A DNA stretch of 64,000 nt from Martinezella lusitana (GCF_014207095.1 NZ_JACHBG010000003.1:372001-436000), one strand, 5' to 3'. Counted from the first letter of the stretch, positions 35,415-44,720 are shown. Notes: generated by a model from the sequence alone, not told the origin. Program-made: numbers and translations.

Positions 35415-37061
35415 TCATGCGCCGAGGGCTTTTGAAATATCGTCCGCGGCCTTGATGCCCAGCGCGGCCATGGTCAGTGTCGAATTGACGACGCTGGCGG
35501 ATGGGATCGCGGCTCCGCCTGGGATCCAGAGATTGGCGTGATCGTGGGTGCGGCAATTGCCGTCGACGACCGAATCCTTGGGGGCGCTTCCCATAATGCA
35601 TCCGCCCATGATGTGATTGTTGGCGTTGAGTGCTGTCGTGATCTGCAGATCCGCCGCATTGAACAGCGCGGCGATTTCCTTGAGCTGCACGACGGCGGCG
35701 TCGTAACCTTTGCGGACATAATCGCCGACGTCGTAGTAAACGTCGGGGCAAGGAATTCCGTGCGGATCCATGCGCGTCTTGCTGAGCGTCACGCGGTTCT
35801 TGGCGTCAGGAAGCGGCTCGAGGCTGATCGACATGTCGACGCCATGAATGGTCCTCTTGCGGATTTCCGCGTCCAGTTCCGCGCCGACAAGCCCCTGTTT
35901 GAGTGCAGCCGATGTGGCCGAAGTAACCTGCGTGATGTTGTTGAGGATCATCTTGTTAGCGGAATAGTCCGAGCGAAAGGCGCCGTCGCGCGGGCCGACA
36001 AGACAGCTCGATTGCGCCGGCCCGCGGCCGATCCACAGGGGTTCCGATGCCTGGAAGAAGCAGTGGAAGCCCGAGTGATCCATCATATTGCGGCCGACCT
36101 GATCCGAGGAGTTGGCAATACCGGCCGGGTTGCGATCGTTGGCGGCCGCCAGAAGCAGGCGCGGCGATTCCATCGAGTTGCAGGCAATAACGAAGGTCGT
36201 GGCCGTCGCTTTGTGCGACCTGTGGTCGGCGTCGTACCAATAGACGGCAGTGATGCGATTGTTCTCATCGGTATCCATTTTGTAGACGACCGATTCGGCA
36301 AGAACGATCGCGCCCTTCGCTTCGGCAGACTGGACCGTGTGGATGCCGTTATACATTGCCCCGATCGGACAGATCGGCTGACAGTTGTTGTTGCCGCAGC
36401 ATGTGGGACGTCCGTTCCAGGGACGGGTGCTGCGGGCTTGCGGAATCGGCACGGATCGATAGCCATGTGCATTGACGATCTCAGCGAAACGCTTGTCGCC
36501 ATAGCTCCACGGCACCATGTCCATCGGGTAGGGCCGCGACCGCTCGGAAGGAGACTGAAGCGCCGGGTCGTTCGGGCCGGCAACGCCCATCGCGTCTTCG
36601 GCCCGACAGTAATAGGGTTCGAGCTCGTCATAGGAAATCGGCCAATCGCGGCCGACCCCATATGTGGAGCGCATCTTCAGATCGACGGGCAAGTGCCGCC
36701 AGCTGGACGCCGCCCAATGCCATGTCGTTCCGCCAACAGTTTTCAGATAGCCTTGTTTGAAGCCTTTTCCGTCGGGACCAGAGAGCGCAACATAGTTGTT
36801 TTCGGGCCAATAGAGCGGCGCGGGCGCCATGTTCGATTGCGGATATAACCCCTGGAAATCCGACCCCGACCGGTTGGCGAAGGGCATATTGCGCCAATTC
36901 TCCACCGCTTGGGCGCGCTCGATGCGCAGGCCGGCATCGAGAACGAGGACCGACTTGCCCTTGGCGGCAAGTTCATCTGCGACGAGGGCGCCGACGACAC
37001 CCGACCCGACGACGACGACATCGGCAACCGCATCGCCATTGTTGAAAACGGGAGATTTCAT
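35415..37061 (-). CDS. GMC-family FAD-dependent sugar/alcohol dehydrogenase, catalytic subunit
   Basis: 548 residues. FAD site VVVVGSGVVGALVADELAAKG at the N-terminus; GMC features throughout; C-terminal NHIMGGCIMG and AIPSASVVNSTLTMAALG carry the catalytic-site region. The motif CCGNNNCQPICPIGAMYN has the Cys-x5-Cys-x3-Cys spacing reported for the 3Fe-4S cluster of bacterial FAD-glucose dehydrogenases. It would be exported with the Tat-signal small subunit. It sits between the small-subunit and cytochrome genes; likely substrates are glucose, gluconate, sorbitol or similar polyols. Confidence 0.92.
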   Translation of the reverse strand: MKSPVFNNGDAVADVVVVGSGVVGALVADELAAKGKSVLVLDAGLRIERAQAVENWRNMPFANRSGSDFQGLYPQSNMAPAPLYWPENNYVALSGPDGKGFKQGYLKTVGGTTWHWAASSWRHLPVDLKMRSTYGVGRDWPISYDELEPYYCRAEDAMGVAGPNDPALQSPSERSRPYPMDMVPWSYGDKRFAEIVNAHGYRSVPIPQARSTRPWNGRPTCCGNNNCQPICPIGAMYNGIHTVQSAEAKGAIVLAESVVYKMDTDENNRITAVYWYDADHRSHKATATTFVIACNSMESPRLLLAAANDRNPAGIANSSDQVGRNMMDHSGFHCFFQASEPLWIGRGPAQSSCLVGPRDGAFRSDYSANKMILNNITQVTSATSAALKQGLVGAELDAEIRKRTIHGVDMSISLEPLPDAKNRVTLSKTRMDPHGIPCPDVYYDVGDYVRKGYDAAVVQLKEIAALFNAADLQITTALNANNHIMGGCIMGSAPKDSVVDGNCRTHDHANLWIPGGAAIPSASVVNSTLTMAALGIKAADDISKALGA

Positions 37062-37063
37062 GA

Positions 37064-37630
37064 TCAGAGCACCCTTGGAGAATTGACAGGCATGCGAGTG
37101 ACCTCCGGCGGCAGGCCGATCCACCACATAGGGCCATTGTTGCAATAGGTGGGGACCGTCAGCCCATCAGCGACGGGGCGGTACATCAGTGCGTCCTTGT
37201 AAGCCACCACGACGGGACCGTGTGCCGTCTCGACAGTGCCGGTATACCAGGTCGAGACGATTTTCATGGCAATGGCATCCAGGCCAGCTGCCGCGGCCGC
37301 CATCTTCAGCGAAGTGCCGGTCACATTGGCTTTTGCCAGCACGGCAAGCTTGATCGCCTTGTCCGCGAAGCCGGAATCGTCGGCATTCAGGATCTGGAAG
37401 ATGCGCTTAGAGGTTATTGGAGAGAGGTCGCGCTTGTCGGTCAGTACGCTCGACGCGATATAGAAGGCGGCTTCTGCCGCGGAGGGTGTGTCGGCGAATG
37501 CCTTTGGCACGTTGAGGCCTGCAAGCAGAAGCGTTGTACCGGCCAGCAAGCTACGACGGGTGATTGCCGGCGCTTTCGCGTTCGAGCGCGCCGCGGTTGC
37601 GGCATCTTGGGGCGTCTTTGGCGTGTTCAT
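37064..37630 (-). CDS. Small (Tat hitch-hiker) subunit of sugar dehydrogenase complex
   Basis: 188 residues with a twin-arginine signal (ITRRSLLAGTTLLLAG) near residue 24 and a mature region of the FAD-dependent sorbitol dehydrogenase small-subunit type (AAFYIASSVLTDKRDLSP, then WYTGTV and YKDALMYRPVADGLTVPTYC). In this family the small subunit carries the catalytic flavoprotein across the membrane. Its end lies 2 bases before the start of the GMC gene. First gene of the operon, divergent from a LacI regulator. Confidence 0.9.
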   Translation of the reverse strand: MNTPKTPQDAATAARSNAKAPAITRRSLLAGTTLLLAGLNVPKAFADTPSAAEAAFYIASSVLTDKRDLSPITSKRIFQILNADDSGFADKAIKLAVLAKANVTGTSLKMAAAAAGLDAIAMKIVSTWYTGTVETAHGPVVVAYKDALMYRPVADGLTVPTYCNNGPMWWIGLPPEVTRMPVNSPRVL

Positions 37631-37701
37631 GATCCAATATCCTGAAAGCTGCCGGCGGGAGGGCACCGGACGGGTGACGACGGACACACCTCGCTCTTCG
37701 T

Positions 37702-37719
37702 ACTTGGATCGATCTAAGT
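37702..37719. promoter_or_regulatory. LacI-type operator in the sugar dehydrogenase/LacI divergent promoter
   Basis: ACTTGGATCGATCTAAGT is an 18-bp palindrome with one mismatched pair and a CG centre, typical of LacI-family operators. It lies between the dehydrogenase small-subunit start (37630) and the LacI gene start (37832), so it could control both. Confidence 0.55.
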
Positions 37720-37831
37720 CAACAAAAATCTGGCATGATGGAAGGAGTGGACCAAGCGATGCGGGAGGACTAATCATAGCGCCCGCAATAAGCCGCGTTC
37801 ATAGCGGCGCGGGGGAGGAGATGGCGCATTG

Positions 37832-38881
37832 ATGGTGAATGGCAAGGGTCGAAAGGGTGCCACGCGGCTCATCGACGTGGCGAGAGAAGCGGGCGTGTCG
37901 CGCGCCACGGCTTCGCTCGTCATGCGTGACAGCCCGCTCGTGGCACAGGAGACGCGCTTCAAGGTTCTGGCAGCGACGGAACGGCTCGGCTACGTGCGCA
38001 ACATGACGGCGGCACGGTTGAGGTCGCGTAGCGGCGGGATCGTCGGCGTCATCGTCCCCAATCTGCGCAACCCGTTCTTCGCGGAGCTGTTCGCCGGTAT
38101 TGAAGAGGCGCTCGAAACGCATGGCCTGGCGGTCCTGATCGGCAACAGTCGCGACGATCGGGAGCGGCAGGCGGATCTCATGCGGCGCATGTGCGAGCAC
38201 GGCGTGGACGGGATCATTTTCTGCCCTGCTGTCGGGACCGCGGAAGATTGGCGAGCCATGCCGTCGCTGCGTCGCCTCCCCTGCGTGCAGGTGCTGAGAC
38301 ATGTGGTGGAAACGGTTGATTATGTCGGCGTCGATTACCGTGGTGGAATGTGGGCGGCAGTCGAAGCGCTGGCGGGGCTCGGTCATCGCCATATCGCGTT
38401 TGCTATCCAGGAGGCGGAGCATTCCGCCCTTGTCGAGCGGCTGGAGGGATATAACGCGGCGATAGAGGCGTTTGGCCCTGGCGCTCCTTGCATCGTCAAG
38501 ATCCCGGAGACCTTCGAGGATATGGGGAGCCGGGTTGCCGCACTGCTGAGCGCCACGCCCGCGCCGACTGCGACCATATGTTTCAACGATGTGGTAGCGT
38601 TTCATCTGGCTGCGGCGTTTCACGATCGCGGGCTGCGACCGGGGTATGACCATGCATTGATAGGCTTCGACGATGTGCAGGCGATCGAGGTTCTACGCCC
38701 GCGCATGGCTTCCGTCGCTACGCATCCCGGCGAGGTCGGCAGAGCGGCAGCGCGGCGGATGCTCTTTCGCGTCGAGCAGCCGGATGCGCCGGCCGAACGG
38801 ATTGTTCTGCCAACAGAGCTTGTATTGCGCCCATCTGCTGCAGCGCCTTCAGAGGCAAGCAGCCACACCATATCCTCATAG
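37832..38881 (+). CDS. LacI-family transcriptional regulator
   Basis: 349 residues: helix-turn-helix with TRLIDVAREAGVSRATASLVMR, hinge helix near RLGYVRNMTAARLRSR, then the periplasmic-binding-like effector domain (IVGVIVPNLRNPFFAELFAGIEEAL at its start). The hinge matches LacI-type DNA binding. It is divergent from the sugar dehydrogenase operon, with a palindromic operator between, so it most likely represses that operon until its sugar binds. GGGGAGGAG lies about 9 bases before the ATG; an upstream in-frame TTG at 37829 is less likely. Confidence 0.92.
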   Translation: MVNGKGRKGATRLIDVAREAGVSRATASLVMRDSPLVAQETRFKVLAATERLGYVRNMTAARLRSRSGGIVGVIVPNLRNPFFAELFAGIEEALETHGLAVLIGNSRDDRERQADLMRRMCEHGVDGIIFCPAVGTAEDWRAMPSLRRLPCVQVLRHVVETVDYVGVDYRGGMWAAVEALAGLGHRHIAFAIQEAEHSALVERLEGYNAAIEAFGPGAPCIVKIPETFEDMGSRVAALLSATPAPTATICFNDVVAFHLAAAFHDRGLRPGYDHALIGFDDVQAIEVLRPRMASVATHPGEVGRAAARRMLFRVEQPDAPAERIVLPTELVLRPSAAAPSEASSHTISS

Positions 38882-39068
38882 GGTGCAACGGCGAGGTGGG
38901 TCGATCCTTGAAGGCTGCCGCAGGAGTTCTTTCGCTGTTTTAGCCTGTGATGAATAGCCTACCGCCATCGGAAGTTTTTGACCGGGCAGCGGCGGTTTCC
39001 TAATATCCGCGATCACTCGCTCCGCTCCTACCCAACTCTTCCGGCGGCGGCAGGCGCATGGAGTGTCG

Positions 39069-40025
39069 ATGCCCTCGGTTGCAATTCTGGTTTTCCCCAA
39101 AGTCCAGGCACTTGATGTCTCAGGTCCAATGGACGTGTTTGACGAAGCGAATGCGTTCGTCGCCGCCGAGCGTCGTTATGATGTGACCTTGATTGGCCCC
39201 CGCGGGTTTTTCCATGCGTCCAACGGCATGCCCATGGCCGCTCACGAGCACTATGAGCGTGCGACCCGGAAATTCGATCTGGTTCTCGTGGCCGGCGGCC
39301 CGTCGCTTCCGAGCGAGGCGCCCGATTTGGTCGTCCTGTCCTGCATAAAGCGGCTGACCGCTCTTGCCACCCGCTACGGCTCGATCTGCACAGGTGCGTT
39401 CATCCTCGGTCACGCAGGGCTTCTGAACGGCCGACGGGTCACCACTCACTGGCAGAATGCCGATGCCTTGGCGCAGCAATTTCCCCTCGCCGAGGTCGAT
39501 CGCGACCGGATCCACGTTCGAGATGGCGCCCTGTTGACGTCGGCGGGTGTTACAGCCGGCATCGATCTGGCATTGGCCATCGTCAATGAGGATCACGGCA
39601 GCGCCGTCGCTCTGGCTGTCGCTAAGCGGCTTGTCGTCGTGGCTCAGCGGCAAGGCGGCCAATCGCAGTTCAGCCCTTACATAGCCGCACCTTCGGACGA
39701 TGGTTCTCCGCTTGCCGTCATCTACAGATTCGTCATGGCCAATTTGAACGGGAAGCTGTCGGTCGGCGATCTGGCGGAACATGTGGGCATGAGCCGACGC
39801 AATTTCGCGCGCTTCTTTTTGCAGGAGGCGAAGACAACGCCCGGGGAGTTCGTGGAGCAGGCAAGGGTGGACGCGGCAAGGAACTTGCTGGAAGGAAGCC
39901 CGCTTGCCTTGAAGGAGATTGCCTTTCAATGCGGTTTCGGCACCCCGCATCGGATGCGGCAGGTCTTTGCAAAAAGGCTTGGAGTGACGCCGGGCCAGTA
40001 TAGAGCGAGCTTCAGAAGCCCGTGA
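39069..40025 (+). CDS. GlxA-type regulator (DJ-1/PfpI domain plus AraC HTH)
   Basis: About 318 residues. The N-terminal ~190 residues form a DJ-1/PfpI-like domain (VAILVFPKVQALDVSGP, then GGPSLPS and the SICTGAFILGHAGLL nucleophile-elbow region with Cys present); the C-terminus is an AraC helix-turn-helix pair (LSVGDLAEHVGMSRRNFARFF and LKEIAFQCGFGTPHRMRQVF). GGAG precedes ATG 39069; GTG 39063 is an alternative. GlxA-type regulators often control catabolism of nitrogenous compounds such as arginine, carnitine or nitriles. It converges on the HD-hydrolase gene and is the likely local regulator. Confidence 0.9.
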   Translation: MPSVAILVFPKVQALDVSGPMDVFDEANAFVAAERRYDVTLIGPRGFFHASNGMPMAAHEHYERATRKFDLVLVAGGPSLPSEAPDLVVLSCIKRLTALATRYGSICTGAFILGHAGLLNGRRVTTHWQNADALAQQFPLAEVDRDRIHVRDGALLTSAGVTAGIDLALAIVNEDHGSAVALAVAKRLVVVAQRQGGQSQFSPYIAAPSDDGSPLAVIYRFVMANLNGKLSVGDLAEHVGMSRRNFARFFLQEAKTTPGEFVEQARVDAARNLLEGSPLALKEIAFQCGFGTPHRMRQVFAKRLGVTPGQYRASFRSP

Positions 40026-40080
40026 TAGAAGTGGCGACCGAAGGGCATTACCTTCGATCGCCATCGGCGACGAACAGTCC

Positions 40081-40731
40081 TCAGCTATCCCATTTCGAGC
40101 CCATGATCAGTTCTGCGAAGTCGACCCGCTTGTAGGTGGGATCCATGCGGGCGAGGACATCTGCCTTGACATTGCCGAACGTCGTCTCCGGCTTCTTGAT
40201 CGTGCCGTAGCAGAACGCCGACAGGATACCGTGTTTGAACTTGAGGCCGCGCGGATGGCAATTGCAGATTTCGTGACGCTGTTCGCTCGTGAAGTCGTCG
40301 TAGGCAAGGCCAAGGACATCCATCTCGACGCCTGCAGTAACAAGGGCAACTGTCGGTCTCTTATGCTGGGGAATGCCTGGTGTTGTGTGGAGCGCGATGG
40401 AATCCCAGACATCATCCAAATCGCGTTCCGAGACATCGTAAGATTTGAGGAAGGTGCGTGCGGCATTCGCACCATCCACCTCGAAGCGTTCGGTTTCGCT
40501 GGCATAGGAATCCATGAGGCCCATGTCGTGGAACATCGCCCCGACATAGAGAAGTTCTGGATCGTATTTCAGGCCCTTGCGCTCGCCGGTCAGCGCTCCG
40601 AACAGGAAGACGCGGCGCGAGTGGTGATAGAGCAGGTCGGTCTCGGTGTCCCGGACCAATCCGGTCGCGGCTTTTGCCATTGGACTGTCCGGGATCTTGA
40701 TACCTGCGATGACTTCGGAAGTAGGGGACAT
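40081..40731 (-). CDS. HD-domain hydrolase, cyanamide-hydratase-like
   Basis: 216 residues with an HD metal site: LLYHHSRRVFLFG, AMFHDMGL, and SIALHTTPGIP with a further histidine. This layout resembles the cyanamide hydratase (Ddi2/3-like) group of HD proteins rather than nucleotide phosphohydrolases; the reaction is not proven. An amidase lies 233 bases upstream on the same strand and a GlxA-type regulator converges on it. Confidence 0.82.
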   Translation of the reverse strand: MSPTSEVIAGIKIPDSPMAKAATGLVRDTETDLLYHHSRRVFLFGALTGERKGLKYDPELLYVGAMFHDMGLMDSYASETERFEVDGANAARTFLKSYDVSERDLDDVWDSIALHTTPGIPQHKRPTVALVTAGVEMDVLGLAYDDFTSEQRHEICNCHPRGLKFKHGILSAFCYGTIKKPETTFGNVKADVLARMDPTYKRVDFAELIMGSKWDS

Positions 40732-40964
40732 TTGCAGCTCCAGTCGAGTGGGTTGTGGGCGAACGGACCGCTCTCGTCACCGAAACCAGTGTTTGCCGAT
40801 CCGTCGGAACCGGCTTGATACTCGCGGAAGAGGCCTTGGCGTTCAAACGGGTAGAGGGTTTGAATGGTGCCAACAAGGGTACGAAAGCGGCCAGCATTCA
40901 TGGCAGGCGCTTGAGAGAGCGGAAGCTTCCGCCATTCCGTCCGGATTGTTCCAGATGGTGAAAA

Positions 40965-42308
40965 CTATTGGGCGAGCAGGGCCTCGACCTTACAGGCAAT
41001 CGCGAGCAATGCGCGGTCGCCATGGCGGCTGCCTTCGATCATTAGGGCGACGGGAAGGCCATCCCGATCCAGTCCTGCGGGAATCGAAATAGAAGGTGCT
41101 CCCGTCAGGGTCGCCAGCACCGCATGGCTCGTCACCGTATGGAAGGTCGAAACCAAACCGGCATCCGTTTGCATGCGTTCATCCTCGCCTATCAGAGGCG
41201 GTTGCACCGGAACGGTCGGCATGATGAGCGCATCGAGTTGCTGGCTGCGGAGGAGTTGCTCATATGTATCTCGCAGCGAGGCCAATCCGCCGTTGTGGGC
41301 ATAGAGAAAGGCCTCCCTGGTTTCGGCGGCAAACGACGGAAGCCGCTCGAAAATCATGCGGACATCGGGACTGGCGATAGTGGAGGTGAATTCCGCCAGC
41401 GTTTTGCCGAGCCGGTTCACACAAAAGGCCGTCCAGAATTCGAATGCCTCGTTGAACACCACAGGCCCACCGATGCGCGCATCGATATCCTCAAATTCAG
41501 AAGCGGAAATCGGAACGAGATCTATTTCTCCCGAGAGGGCAAGTCTGCCGAGTGCGCTAGCTATGGCATGGTCGACACTCTGCGACAAGCCGCGTTTATC
41601 CCAGAGAACACCGAGGCGCAAAGGCCGCTCCGGCAGCGCCGGGAGGGCATGCTCGCCTGTTATGATTCCGTCGATTTCGGCCAGATCGGCACAGTTTACC
41701 GTCATTGGGCCGATCGTGTCGCGGGTTGGCGACAGCATGAGGGCTCCTCCCTCCCTGTACCGTCCCGTCGATGGCCGAAAGCCGACGATCGAGCAGAAGG
41801 CAGCCGGAATACGCGACGACCCTCCCGTGTCGGAGCCTAGGGCAAAGGGCACGACGCCGCGAGCGACCGCGGCGCCGCTGCCGCCGGAGGAACCGCCTGC
41901 GCTGCGGTTCGGGTCGAATGGGTTGCGGACGGCGCCGAATGCAGGGTTGTTCGATGTAATGCCGAACGCAAGCTCGTGCATGTTCAGCTTGACCGGAACA
42001 TAGCCGCCAGCCGATCGAAGGGCGGCAACCGCCGGCGCATTGGCGTTTGCGAGATTTTCGGCGAGACCTGGGCATGCGCCGGTGGTCATATAGCCCGCCA
42101 CGTCGATGTTATCCTTCACTCCGAAGGCGATACCGTGAAGAGGCCCGCTTTCGGCCGTGGGAAGAGCTTTGGCGTTCGTTTGAATGACAGCGTTGTCATG
42201 ATTATCCGCGGCGCGCGCCAAAACGATTTCACGCAGGGCGTCAAGACCATGTTCTGCGACGATGAAACGAGCATCGCGAAGAGACATGGGAGAATAAACA
42301 ACACTCAT
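40965..42308 (-). CDS. Amidase-signature-family amidase
   Basis: 447 residues. Catalytic lysine in GVKDNIDVAGY, cis-serine in GGSSGGSGAAVARG, and nucleophilic serine in GSDTGGSSRIPAAFC are all present. The sequence resembles mandelamide/indoleacetamide hydrolases, which turn amides to acids and ammonia. Start 42308 is supported by GGGGAGG at 8 bases; the longer frame adds only 7 residues. It precedes the HD hydrolase on the same strand, suggesting consecutive steps in nitrile, cyanamide or amide breakdown (inference). Confidence 0.92.
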   Translation of the reverse strand: MSVVYSPMSLRDARFIVAEHGLDALREIVLARAADNHDNAVIQTNAKALPTAESGPLHGIAFGVKDNIDVAGYMTTGACPGLAENLANANAPAVAALRSAGGYVPVKLNMHELAFGITSNNPAFGAVRNPFDPNRSAGGSSGGSGAAVARGVVPFALGSDTGGSSRIPAAFCSIVGFRPSTGRYREGGALMLSPTRDTIGPMTVNCADLAEIDGIITGEHALPALPERPLRLGVLWDKRGLSQSVDHAIASALGRLALSGEIDLVPISASEFEDIDARIGGPVVFNEAFEFWTAFCVNRLGKTLAEFTSTIASPDVRMIFERLPSFAAETREAFLYAHNGGLASLRDTYEQLLRSQQLDALIMPTVPVQPPLIGEDERMQTDAGLVSTFHTVTSHAVLATLTGAPSISIPAGLDRDGLPVALMIEGSRHGDRALLAIACKVEALLAQ

Positions 42309-42907
42309 ACAGCGAACCTCCCCGTTCAAAGCATGCTGTGGTTATAGATGGGCCGGTCGATTTATCAACGTGACCCGAGGTCAATGTTACGAAAATGATG
42401 GTCCCCTTGGCCGAGGCCGGTAGCGCAAAGGCCGGGCTTCAGTCGCCTTCGGCCAGGTGAACACGCACGCTCCAGCCCTCCAGCAGTGGAAATCTCACTG
42501 TGTCAAAAATGGACGGCGACAGCGAAGGGGAAACTTCATAGCGTCGAGACTGATTGGTTTGAGCCGGTTGCGTGACTGTTGAGCCTGTGACCGAAAAAAC
42601 GCGGCCACGGGCCAATTGGGGGAGACGATCGGTCCGGCGTGGCGGCGCTGGCCGATCTGTCGGTGTTGAGATCGAAATAGACGGCTGAGGGGATGCGAAA
42701 GGCGCTTAGAGAAATATCGAGATCATGTACGCAGCGCGCGGCAGCGCTGACGGGCGAGAAGGGCAATTCCAACAAAGAGATCGAGTTGCCGTGAGCGCCC
42801 GGATGCCTTCGCCAATTGCCATGCGGTCGCTCAGACGCGAGACCCGCATTTCTGCGATTTATCCACTGCCTGTTCTGCATCGCCACTGCGTCAGGCTCAA
42901 CGAAAGA
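42309..42907. other. Intergenic gap without a supported gene
   Basis: 599 bases between the amidase and the IalB-like gene. The minus strand from about 42695 to 42438 is open without a start codon, and its end reads as plausible protein (RFPLLEGWSVRVHLAEGD), but no family was recognised. It may be a remnant. No clear promoter was identified. Confidence 0.4.
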
Positions 42908-43408
42908 ATGACAATGACTGACCAAATGACCCCTGACAGAACGACCCGTCTACCGGGCGGAGCCGACGCGTTGCGCGAGGTTCATGGCGATTGGCTCGTT
43001 CTCGGCGCGATCCAGGCGAACGAGACGTCGACGCAGAAGTCCTGCGTGATCGTGCAGGAGCAGATCCACAACGACACGCGCCAGCGGTTGCTGTTGATCG
43101 AATTGCGCCCGGATGCGGGAAAGGTGACGGGAACCTTGGTGCTGCCGTTCGGACTTTTGTTTCAGAAGGGGGTTGTCCTGCAGGTGGACGAGGGCAGCCG
43201 AGCGCCTGCCATTCCCTTCCGCACGGCGCTGCCGGCTGGCTGCTTCATCGATCTCGAAATCGATGCGCTGCGTCTTTCGTTGCTGAAAACAGGCAAGACG
43301 ATGCAGATCCACGCCATTGCCGCCGACACTGGGCAGATCGTCACCTTCCCGGTTTCCCTGAATGGCTTTGCGAGCGCGCTTGCCCGCGCGGAAATGATCG
43401 TTCGATAA
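42908..43408 (+). CDS. IalB-family (invasion-associated locus B-like) protein without signal peptide
   Basis: 166 residues. GDWLVLGAI, CVIVQEQIH, LPFGLLFQKGVVLQVDEGS, LPAGCFIDLEID and FPVSLNGFASALARA match the IalB family in order. Unlike the usual secreted members it has no signal peptide, and the partner cysteines of the family's disulfides are missing (only two Cys remain), consistent with a cytoplasmic form. No operon partner. Confidence 0.82.
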   Translation: MTMTDQMTPDRTTRLPGGADALREVHGDWLVLGAIQANETSTQKSCVIVQEQIHNDTRQRLLLIELRPDAGKVTGTLVLPFGLLFQKGVVLQVDEGSRAPAIPFRTALPAGCFIDLEIDALRLSLLKTGKTMQIHAIAADTGQIVTFPVSLNGFASALARAEMIVR

Positions 43409-43484
43409 GATTGTTTCTGCGAGAGAACCTCATTGTTACCAATGCAGTACGCACAAAATGCGCTGCGAGGTCAAATAGCGTCAC

Positions 43485-43523
43485 CAGCGCGTTTCCGCGC
43501 TTCAAAAAGGCGGAAGCACTTTA
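43485..43523. repeat. Intergenic palindromic repeat, family A copy 3
   Basis: AGCGCG-TTTC-CGCGCT at 43486-43501, together with the following GGCGGAAGCAC stretch, resembles on the reverse strand the element at 6592-6629. It sits between the IalB-like gene and the convergent Aap-like permease gene. Arms are less regular than in copies 1 and 2. Confidence 0.4.
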
Positions 43524-43623
43524 GACGATAGCGGAGCCCATCCTGTTGATAGGCTCCGCCAAAATCTGGGCTGGAACGTAGGCCGGATAGTCGCTCGTTG
43601 CGGCTTTGAGCCTGCGGCTATCT

Positions 43624-44718
43624 TTAATCGTGCGTTGTCTTGAAATAGCGTTCCAGAAAGCGGCTGTAGCTGCCCATCAACGCGCTGAAGGTAAAGTAGA
43701 CGGCTGCAGCGAAGAGATAGCCTTCCAGTACAGCGATGCCTTGCCATGCAGGATCTCGCATCGCCGACCGGACCGTATCGAGAAAGTCGAGAAGACCGAC
43801 GATGGTCACGAGCGTGGTGTCCTGGAAAAAGCCGATGAAGAGGCTGACCAGCGGAGGGATGACCTTCTTCATGGCTTGCGGCAGTACGATCTTGTACATG
43901 ACAAGCCAATAATGGAGGCCAAGGGCCGATCCGGCTTCGCTCTGGCCTCTTGGAATATCCTGAAGACCCCCGCGAACGATCTCGGCGATATAGGCGGCGG
44001 CAAAGATGATGATGGCAACCTGCGCTCGGAGCAGCTTGTCGATCGTGACGCCCTCCGGCATGAACAGAGGCAGCATCACCGTCGCCATGAAGAGAATGCT
44101 GATCAGCGGAACGCCGCGCACGATCTCGATGAAGCCGACCGCAAGAATTCTGATGACGGGCAACTCGGATATGCGTGACAACGCCAGAAGGATGCCCAGC
44201 GGCAGGGCGCAAGCAAGTCCGACAAAAGAGAGCAGGAACGAGAGCGGCAAACCTCCCCACTGGCTCGTCGGCACGGGTGGCAGACCGAAAGCGCCGCCAG
44301 CCATCAGAATATACAGCGTCGGCATCAGTACCAGGCACCATGCGCCGAGCAACGCTCTGCCCCACAGCCAAGGCAGCATTGACACCAAGGCGCCGGCCAT
44401 AAATAAAATCAGTGCCAAAAGCGGGCGCCTCTGTTCCTCATAAGGATAGAATCCGAAGAGCATGTAGCGCAGTTTCGTGGCGAGAAACGGCCAGCATGCC
44501 CCGGAACCGCTCTTGCAATCGGCAGGAGTGCCCGCAAATATCGCATTGACCAGCAGCCAGTCGATTGCCAGCCTTCCCAGCATCAGCAAGGCGCCTGCGC
44601 AGACAAGCGTGATCACGGTGTTGCCAGGCGTTCCGAACCAGGTCCGCATCCATTGCGTCTGCCTTTTGGGCGGCAGTTGCGGGGTAAACTCGGTCAGTCG
44701 AAGGTCGACATCAGCCAT
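43624..44718 (-). CDS. Polar amino-acid ABC permease (AapM-like)
   Basis: 364-residue membrane protein of the HisM/GlnP superfamily in the long AapM form: an extended N-terminal part with extra hydrophobic segments, then FIEIVRGVPLISILFM, EIVRGGLQDIPRGQSEAGSALG and the EAA-like loop. The start at 44718 lies 3 bases beyond the stop of the AapQ-like gene. With AapQ-like and AapJ-like subunits it forms a general amino-acid type importer. No ATPase follows. Confidence 0.92.
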   Translation of the reverse strand: MADVDLRLTEFTPQLPPKRQTQWMRTWFGTPGNTVITLVCAGALLMLGRLAIDWLLVNAIFAGTPADCKSGSGACWPFLATKLRYMLFGFYPYEEQRRPLLALILFMAGALVSMLPWLWGRALLGAWCLVLMPTLYILMAGGAFGLPPVPTSQWGGLPLSFLLSFVGLACALPLGILLALSRISELPVIRILAVGFIEIVRGVPLISILFMATVMLPLFMPEGVTIDKLLRAQVAIIIFAAAYIAEIVRGGLQDIPRGQSEAGSALGLHYWLVMYKIVLPQAMKKVIPPLVSLFIGFFQDTTLVTIVGLLDFLDTVRSAMRDPAWQGIAVLEGYLFAAAVYFTFSALMGSYSRFLERYFKTTHD

Positions 44719-44720
44719 TG

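Noticed and set aside
35538..36848. 436-codon plus-strand open frame opposite the GMC dehydrogenase
   Set aside because: Antisense shadow; the minus strand contains the FAD motif and iron-sulfur cysteines.
42438..42695. Minus-strand open frame ending RFPLLEGWSVRVHLAEGD
   Set aside because: It has no start codon and no recognised family; noted as a possible remnant but not called as a gene.
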